Source of the DNA: CAWDLX01 sp046728155
GTDB taxonomy: Bacteria; Actinomycetota; Actinomycetes; Mycobacteriales; Micromonosporaceae
Length of the DNA: 61,525 bases
NCBI GenBank assembly: GCA_046728155.1
Contig: JBKPDY010000022.1
Coordinates: 1-61,525 of the forward strand
Direction of reading: 5' to 3'
Part shown: positions 57,073 to 61,525 of the stretch, piece by piece
How the letters are laid out: the number at the start of each line of letters is the position of its first letter
Numbering within the stretch: the first letter of the stretch is position 1
Translations under genes and position numbers: made by a program
Notes under the pieces: model-generated
Seen by the model: the letters and a program-made list of their open reading frames with translations, nothing else
The model's database searches: none
What the model was told of the DNA's origin: nothing

Positions 57073-58125
57073 ATGACGCGGGCCAATATGGGGTGGGAGC
57101 GGCGCCCGGTCTTCACTCGCGTCGAGGACCTTCTCGATGACCTGAGCGGCGGTCGTGTGTGGCGCCTCGAGACGTTCGAGAAGCACGTCGACTCGCTCTC
57201 GGGATCGCCGTTCCAGCGGGTTTTGATAGAGGGATCGCCGGAGACGCTCATCGTCAAGGACATCGCCGCCGAGCTCGACTGGCTCATGCGCATCCTCCGT
57301 GACGGCACCACCGGACGAACGCCCCGGGCGTTGACGATGTGGAAGCAGGGGATTCTGGCGGCAATGCCCCCGGAGATCGACACCGCGATCGTCGGCATGG
57401 CCTACGATGCCGAGCGTGGTCATGTCTGGCAGGTGATGCGCGACGTGAGCCCGACCCTTGTACCGCCCGGCAACGCGATGGTGCCGATGGAGCAGCACAG
57501 GAGGTTCCTCGACCATCTCGCCGCGATGCACCTGGCCTTCTGGGGATTCGTCGACCGATACGGTCTCACCACGCCTAGCGACCGGTACGGCTTCGCTCAT
57601 CCTTCGCATGCCGCCAAGGAGGCGGCCGCGGGCCACCAGGACCCCATCCCACAGCTGTTCCCGTCCGGCTGGAGCGCCGTAAGGGCGCTCGCGCCAGAGG
57701 CCGCTGATGCGGCTCTCGCCATCGCCGCGGATACGCGAGCCTTGGCCGCGGCGATGGCCGGCGGGCCACAGACGTTGGTACACGGAGACTGGAAGTTCGG
57801 CAACCTGGGCAGCCGGCCGGACGGCCGAACCGTACTGCTGGACTGGGGTTGGCCGGGGCAGTCCGGACCTTGCGTTGACCTTGGTTGGTATCTCGCGGTG
57901 AACTGCGACCGCCTTCCGGAGTCCAAAGAGGACACGATCACGGTTTACCGCACCGCGCTGGAACGGCGGGGCGTTATCACCGAGCCGTGGTGGGACCCGC
58001 AGCTTGACCTGGCCCTGCTCGGCGCCTTTGTACAGATGGGCTGGTCGAAGGCGGGCGACCCGGATGAACTTGCGTGGTGGACAGATCGCGTGGTCGCCAC
58101 AGCACAAAGCCTGGGAACAGCCTGA
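57073..58125 (+). CDS. aminoglycoside phosphotransferase-like kinase-fold protein
   Basis: A 350-residue protein with the APH/choline-kinase fold. The catalytic loop is LVHGDWKFGNLGSRPDG, with HGD and the metal Asn; VLLDWGWPGQSGPCVDLGWY carries the DFG-equivalent DWG. The N-terminal lysine is expected in TLIVKDIAAELDWLMRIL. Substrate is unknown; the family phosphorylates antibiotics, sugars or small amines, and nothing nearby indicates resistance. ATG 57073 has GGGA upstream; ATG 57064 is an alternative. Confidence 0.8.
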   Translation: MTRANMGWERRPVFTRVEDLLDDLSGGRVWRLETFEKHVDSLSGSPFQRVLIEGSPETLIVKDIAAELDWLMRILRDGTTGRTPRALTMWKQGILAAMPPEIDTAIVGMAYDAERGHVWQVMRDVSPTLVPPGNAMVPMEQHRRFLDHLAAMHLAFWGFVDRYGLTTPSDRYGFAHPSHAAKEAAAGHQDPIPQLFPSGWSAVRALAPEAADAALAIAADTRALAAAMAGGPQTLVHGDWKFGNLGSRPDGRTVLLDWGWPGQSGPCVDLGWYLAVNCDRLPESKEDTITVYRTALERRGVITEPWWDPQLDLALLGAFVQMGWSKAGDPDELAWWTDRVVATAQSLGTA

Positions 58126-58367
58126 GAGGGCGAGGAGCCGGCGTCCACGGGGGAAGACGTCGGCTCCTGCGCGACTCAGCATAGCCCCGGCCACGCACAG
58201 CCGCCAGGCCAGGTTTTCGGGCGTATTCGACTCGGACGAACGACGCCCGGTGCCAGCCGTCCGGCCAACATACCGGCCGTACGGGCAGCCTGCGAGCCCC
58301 GGGCAGGTACACCTACCGTCGACATGGGACAGACACCCGGTGACGACGGGGGCAACCGTCCAGCTTC

Positions 58368-58378
58368 TCCACAGTGGA
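58368..58378. repeat. TCCACWGTGGA palindrome
   Basis: TCCACAGTGGA in the intergenic region upstream of the 210-residue hypothetical gene. Confidence 0.7.
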
Positions 58379-58416
58379 ATCGACGATTGCGGCCTGCGGC
58401 TCATCTGCACCTGACT

Positions 58417-58422
58417 GATACT
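58417..58422 (+). promoter_or_regulatory. -10 hexamer of a probable leaderless promoter
   Basis: GATACT, close to TATACT, lies 6 nt before the ATG at 58429. Confidence 0.5.
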
Positions 58423-58428
58423 GGTCCG

Positions 58429-59061
58429 ATGACTCGAGACATGGCGCAGCTGGAGCCGACCCGGCGGGCGTGGCACGCCGTCGCCGAGCTGGTCATGGCT
58501 GGTCCGCAGCATCGCCGGGGCGGCGGAATCAAGCTGCGCGTCGTGCCCGGTGGGTTCGCGACGACTCAGCGGCTCGACCTTCGGGTGCTGGGCATCGATC
58601 TCGTTCTGTCCAGCGGGCGCATCCCCATCGCCGGCCGGACGTGTGCCGACCTGGCGGATGCGGCGGGGGTCGATGTCGGGGAGCCTCAGAACCTTTACCA
58701 CGACGGATCGCACGTGGACCCCAATGAGGTTCTGGAGCTCTACGACGACGCCGCCGAGGAGCTGGCTCGCGGGTACGAGATCGGCGATGCCGCGCTACGG
58801 CGCTTCTCGCCTGGTGACACGCCGGTCCTCTGGCCCGAGCACTTCGACAATGCCATCCGGGTTGACGGCGTGAACTACGGTGTCTCGCCAGGCGACGGTT
58901 ATCTCGATGTTCCCTATGCATACGTCGGTCCGGACGCCCACGGTAGCGAGCCATTCTGGAACGCTCCGTTCGGCGCCGCGCGAGCCGTCGCCGATCTCGC
59001 CGACGTCGACACCGTCGTAGCGTTTTTCGCTGAGGGTCGCCAGTTGGCTACTCACCCGTAG
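58429..59061 (+). CDS. hypothetical protein
   Basis: A 210-residue soluble protein. LRVVPGGFATTQRLDLRVLG is followed by a mixed alpha/beta part with PQNLYHDGSHVDPNEVLELY and a C-terminal WPEHFDNAIRVDGVNYGVSP then DGYLDVPYAYVGPD. The pattern looks conserved and globular, with several His and Asp residues, but I cannot assign a family. Probably leaderless from the GATACT upstream. Confidence 0.6.
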   Translation: MTRDMAQLEPTRRAWHAVAELVMAGPQHRRGGGIKLRVVPGGFATTQRLDLRVLGIDLVLSSGRIPIAGRTCADLADAAGVDVGEPQNLYHDGSHVDPNEVLELYDDAAEELARGYEIGDAALRRFSPGDTPVLWPEHFDNAIRVDGVNYGVSPGDGYLDVPYAYVGPDAHGSEPFWNAPFGAARAVADLADVDTVVAFFAEGRQLATHP

Positions 59062-59173
59062 CGCACCGGCGGTATCGAACACGGGCCCGGTGGGCGGGCG
59101 GACATCGGATGTTCTGCAGGGACGGCCGCCACGGGAGCTGCCAGTCGAGCCAGCCCGGCTCCCCGATCTGTGC

Positions 59174-59179
59174 CAATCT
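59174..59179 (+). promoter_or_regulatory. -10-like hexamer of a possible leaderless promoter (DUF2630 gene)
   Basis: CAATCT lies 6 nt before the ATG at 59186. Confidence 0.4.
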
Positions 59180-59185
59180 GGGGCT

Positions 59186-59431
59186 ATGGATGAGAACTCG
59201 ATTCTGGCCCGCATAGATCGCCTGGTCGACGAGGAGCACCAGCTCCGTAGCGCCGTCCAGCGGGGCGCTCTGACCTCCGATGAGGAACGCGTCCGGCTTC
59301 GCTCGATCGAGGAGGACCTGGACCAGTGTTGGGACCTGCTCCGACGTCGGCGTGCGGCACGAGACAACAGTCAAGATCCAGATGCCGTCGATCCGAGGCC
59401 GGTGCCCGAAGTGGAGAGCTACCTTCAGTAG
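59186..59431 (+). CDS. DUF2630 family protein
   Basis: An 81-residue helical protein. DENSILARIDRLVDEEHQLR at the N-terminus, EDLDQCWDLLRRRRAARD in the middle and a VEVESYLQ-like end (PEVESYLQ) are the family hallmarks. It is a short coiled-coil hairpin of unknown function, common in actinobacteria. The ATG follows a CAATCT hexamer by 6 nt. Confidence 0.85.
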   Translation: MDENSILARIDRLVDEEHQLRSAVQRGALTSDEERVRLRSIEEDLDQCWDLLRRRRAARDNSQDPDAVDPRPVPEVESYLQ

Positions 59432-59491
59432 CGACCATCGGGGCGGACGACCGGGCTGCGAGCTCAGTCGATCACCCCGGATGATGTCGGC

Positions 59492-61000
59492 ATGACGATG
59501 CCTTCGGGATCAGCCACGCGGCGCCGTAGTCCCCGTCGCCTCTACACGGTGACGGTGTTCATCGTGCTGGCCTCGCTCGACAACGTGGCCATCGGCATCG
59601 TGCCGCCGCTCTTCTCACCGATCTCGCAGTCACTGGGCGTCGGCGAGGGCGCCGTCAGCTTCGCGACCGGCGCGACCTATCTGGTCAGCGCCGTGGCCGC
59701 TGTGGCGTGGGCGTACTTCGGCGACCGGTCCAACCGCAAGCCGCTGCTGATGATCGGAACGCTTATCTGGGCGGCCGGCACCCTCGGTACCTCGGCCTCG
59801 CAGGCGTTCGCGGGCTACGTCGCGGCACAGGTCTTCGGGGCGATTGGGCTCGGCGCCGTGGCATCCGTCGGCTTCTCGGTGGTGAGCGACCTCATCAGCC
59901 CGCGCCGTCGCGGCCTCGTCATGAGCCTCTGGGGGCTCTCCCAGGGCGTCGGGATGCTGGCCGGGGTCCTGCTCGGCGGCCTGCTCGGGAACGCGGACTG
60001 GCGGCGGCCCTTCTATGTCTTGACTGCCGTCGGAGTAGCCGCGACCTGCGCGTACCTGTTCACCTACAACATCCGGCGCGGCGAGAGCGAGCCACAGCTC
60101 ACCGCCGTGTTCGCCGCCGGTGACGACTATGAGTACCGGATCAACCGGGCGGACCTGCCGAAGATCCTCCGCCGCAGCACGAACGTCTGGCTGACGCTGC
60201 AGGGTCTCACGGCTCAGCTCGTCTTCGGGTCGCTCGTCCTGCTGCCACGCCTGTTCCAGGCGAAGGCGGAGGCGATCGGCTTCCCGCAGGCCACCGCCAT
60301 CAAGATCGGTAGCGTGTACTCGACCCTCTTCACGCTGGGCGCCGTGTTCTCGATTCTCGGTGGCCTGGTCGGTGACCGGTTCCAGCGGCGGACCCCGCGG
60401 GGCCGGGCGATGGTGGCGTCGGTCGGAATCCTTGCCGGCATCCCCTTCTACGTGGTGCTGTTCTTCGTGCCGATTCGCCTCGACATCGCCCGGGATGCCT
60501 CGGCCGGCGCGGTCGTCAAAGCAGTCCTGGACAGCGTCGTCACGCAGCCCGTCATGGTCGCGAGCTTCCTGACTGCGCTGATCGCCCTCACGCTCACCTC
60601 GGCGAACTCGCCGAACTGGTACGCCCTCATCACCGAGGTCAATCCGCCCGAGCATCGAGGCACCGTCTACAGCCTCGGTAACCTCGTCAACGGGATCGGG
60701 CGGGCCGGTGGTATCGGCCTGGCCGGCGCGCTGATCCGTGCGCTCGAGCCGACCCTTCGATCGCCGCTGAACTACGCCGCCGGACTGGCCTCGTTCCAGA
60801 TCTTCTTCATTCCGACCGGAATCATGTACTGGCTGGCATCCCGTACGTCGCCGCACGACATCCGGGCAGTACAGGACATGCTTGCGCGGCGGGCGTCCGG
60901 GCCCGGACGCATCGCCGGGAGCTCGGGCGATGCGTCGCCCCCCGACACCGGGCCGGGCGCGGGTCGGGCACTGGCCGCGGACGAGCGAGGCGGCCCGTAG
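59492..61000 (+). CDS. MFS transporter
   Basis: A 502-residue transporter with about 12 helices. The loop 2-3 motif is FGDRSNRKPLLMIG and its repeat GDRFQRRTPRGRAMV lies in the second half. FIVLASLDNVAIGIVPPLFS is helix 1. A hydrophilic loop of about 50 residues follows helix 6, with DDYEYRINRADLPKILRRST. It resembles Spinster-like or hexuronate-type MFS proteins more than drug exporters. Substrate unknown. The C-terminal 40 residues are disordered. Convergent with the GH63-like gene, 18 bp apart. Confidence 0.85.
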   Translation: MTMPSGSATRRRSPRRLYTVTVFIVLASLDNVAIGIVPPLFSPISQSLGVGEGAVSFATGATYLVSAVAAVAWAYFGDRSNRKPLLMIGTLIWAAGTLGTSASQAFAGYVAAQVFGAIGLGAVASVGFSVVSDLISPRRRGLVMSLWGLSQGVGMLAGVLLGGLLGNADWRRPFYVLTAVGVAATCAYLFTYNIRRGESEPQLTAVFAAGDDYEYRINRADLPKILRRSTNVWLTLQGLTAQLVFGSLVLLPRLFQAKAEAIGFPQATAIKIGSVYSTLFTLGAVFSILGGLVGDRFQRRTPRGRAMVASVGILAGIPFYVVLFFVPIRLDIARDASAGAVVKAVLDSVVTQPVMVASFLTALIALTLTSANSPNWYALITEVNPPEHRGTVYSLGNLVNGIGRAGGIGLAGALIRALEPTLRSPLNYAAGLASFQIFFIPTGIMYWLASRTSPHDIRAVQDMLARRASGPGRIAGSSGDASPPDTGPGAGRALAADERGGP

Positions 61001-61018
61001 GGCGGGGCGCGGCGGAGC

Positions 61019-61525
61019 TCACCGGGCTCGCGGGGCGTACAAGGTCATGATCTGGTCGACGACCAGCGCCGTCCAGCCGGTCTGGTGCGAAGCCCCGAGT
61101 CCCATGCCGGTGTCGCCATGGAAGTACTCGTAGAACGGGATCAGATCACGCCACCGCTCGTCCTTCTGAAAGAGCTCGTACTGCCCGTGGACCGGCCGGC
61201 GACCGTCGCCATCGAGAAGGAAGAGGCTGACCAGACGTCGCGAGATGTCGTCCGCGATTTCGCCGAGGCTACGCTTCTCGCCCGATCCGGTCGGGTATTC
61301 GATCCGCAGGTCGTCGCCGAAGAAATCGTGATAGCGACGTAGTCCCTCGATGATGAGGTGATTGACTGGAAACCACACCGGTCCACGCCAGTTGGAGTTG
61401 CCGCCGAACAGACCGGTCGTGGATTCCCCCGGTTCGTAGCCGACGGTGAAGTCGGTCCCGCCAAGATTGACCGTGAACGGCCGATCCAGGTGCGCCCGGG
61501 ACAGCGTGCGGATCCCGTACGGGGA
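61019..61525 (-). CDS. GH63-like glucosidase, C-terminal fragment
   Basis: The frame runs through the right edge, so only the last 168 residues are seen. TTGLFGGNSNWRGPVWFPVN followed by HLIIEGLRRYHDFFGDDLRI and IPFYEYFHGDTGMGLGASHQ are characteristic of the (alpha/alpha)6 barrel of GH63-type enzymes (mannosylglycerate or glucosylglycerate hydrolase, oligosaccharide glucosidase). The catalytic residues would lie mostly upstream, outside the window. Confidence 0.8.
   Translation of the reverse strand, partial: SPYGIRTLSRAHLDRPFTVNLGGTDFTVGYEPGESTTGLFGGNSNWRGPVWFPVNHLIIEGLRRYHDFFGDDLRIEYPTGSGEKRSLGEIADDISRRLVSLFLLDGDGRRPVHGQYELFQKDERWRDLIPFYEYFHGDTGMGLGASHQTGWTALVVDQIMTLYAPRAR

Larger units (their letters stand above)
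58126..58428. other. intergenic region
   Basis: About 300 bases with no supported gene. It holds a TCCACAGTGGA palindrome (58368-58378) and, at its right edge, the GATACT hexamer of the next gene. Nothing else stands out. Confidence 0.5.

Noticed and set aside
57073..58125. Aminoglycoside resistance gene
   Set aside because: The fold matches APH, but the substrate residues cannot be judged and no resistance context is present; many such proteins have other substrates.

Overview
This window looks like a chromosomal segment of a high-GC actinobacterium, most likely of the Micromonosporaceae. Evidence is the very high GC content, many GTG starts, ATGA/GTGA-coupled genes, apparently leaderless promoters, and a conserved actinobacterial core block (thrS, HIT-family Ap4A phosphorylase, pgsA, PatA-like acyltransferase, pimA, membrane protein, pdxS, pdxT, yebC, ruvC, ruvA). 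The family call is an inference from gene order and composition. I saw no rRNA, tRNA, CRISPR array, integrase or intact insertion sequence.

Layout. 1-6.2 kb: end of the Holliday-junction operon (ruvC, ruvA), a cupin gene, a TetR/MFS efflux pair with a 14-bp palindrome upstream, an SseB-like gene and a membrane diguanylate cyclase. 6.2-6.8 kb: a gene-poor stretch, visibly less GC-rich in its second half. 6.8-12.5 kb: yebC, pdxT and pdxS. The two PLP-synthase genes are separated by a TIR-domain membrane protein facing two RyR-domain genes, one of which is a membrane protein with TrkA/RCK-like domains. This is the most interesting part of the window. 12.5-21.7 kb: the phosphatidylinositol mannoside block, an EF-G-like GTPase, the HIT gene and thrS. 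21.7-28.4 kb: a VIT-VWA protein coupled to a MerR-like gene, a DUF1707 protein, a two-component system and a DinB-like protein.

28.9-34.6 kb: a disordered membrane protein, a metallophosphoesterase coupled to a YhaN-like ATPase (a membrane-anchored relative of SbcCD) and a proline-rich coiled-coil protein. 34.7-42.6 kb: a trehalose and alpha-glucoside block. A GH65 phosphorylase with beta-phosphoglucomutase faces otsA and an otsB-GH15 fusion, so synthesis and breakdown genes sit side by side. 42.6-50.8 kb: redox genes (Acg-like nitroreductase, sulfite-oxidase-like protein with its reductase and a zinc ribbon), a secreted repeat protein, and D-amino-acid genes (a DAO-type oxidase, an N-acyl-D-amino-acid deacylase and a D-serine dehydratase-like enzyme). 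50.8-61.5 kb: a lactonase, a DUF1800/DUF1501 Tat-type pair, a cyclase-family hydrolase, an APH-like protein, DUF2630, an MFS transporter and the 3' part of a GH63-like glycosidase.

Across these genes lie several dispersed DNA elements: two families of intergenic hairpins (two copies each), a larger palindromic repeat that can be translated into the tail of PgsA, an 11-bp palindrome TCCACWGTGGA far more frequent than composition predicts, and a recurrent promoter pattern in which a -10 hexamer lies 5-7 nt before a start codon, implying leaderless mRNAs.
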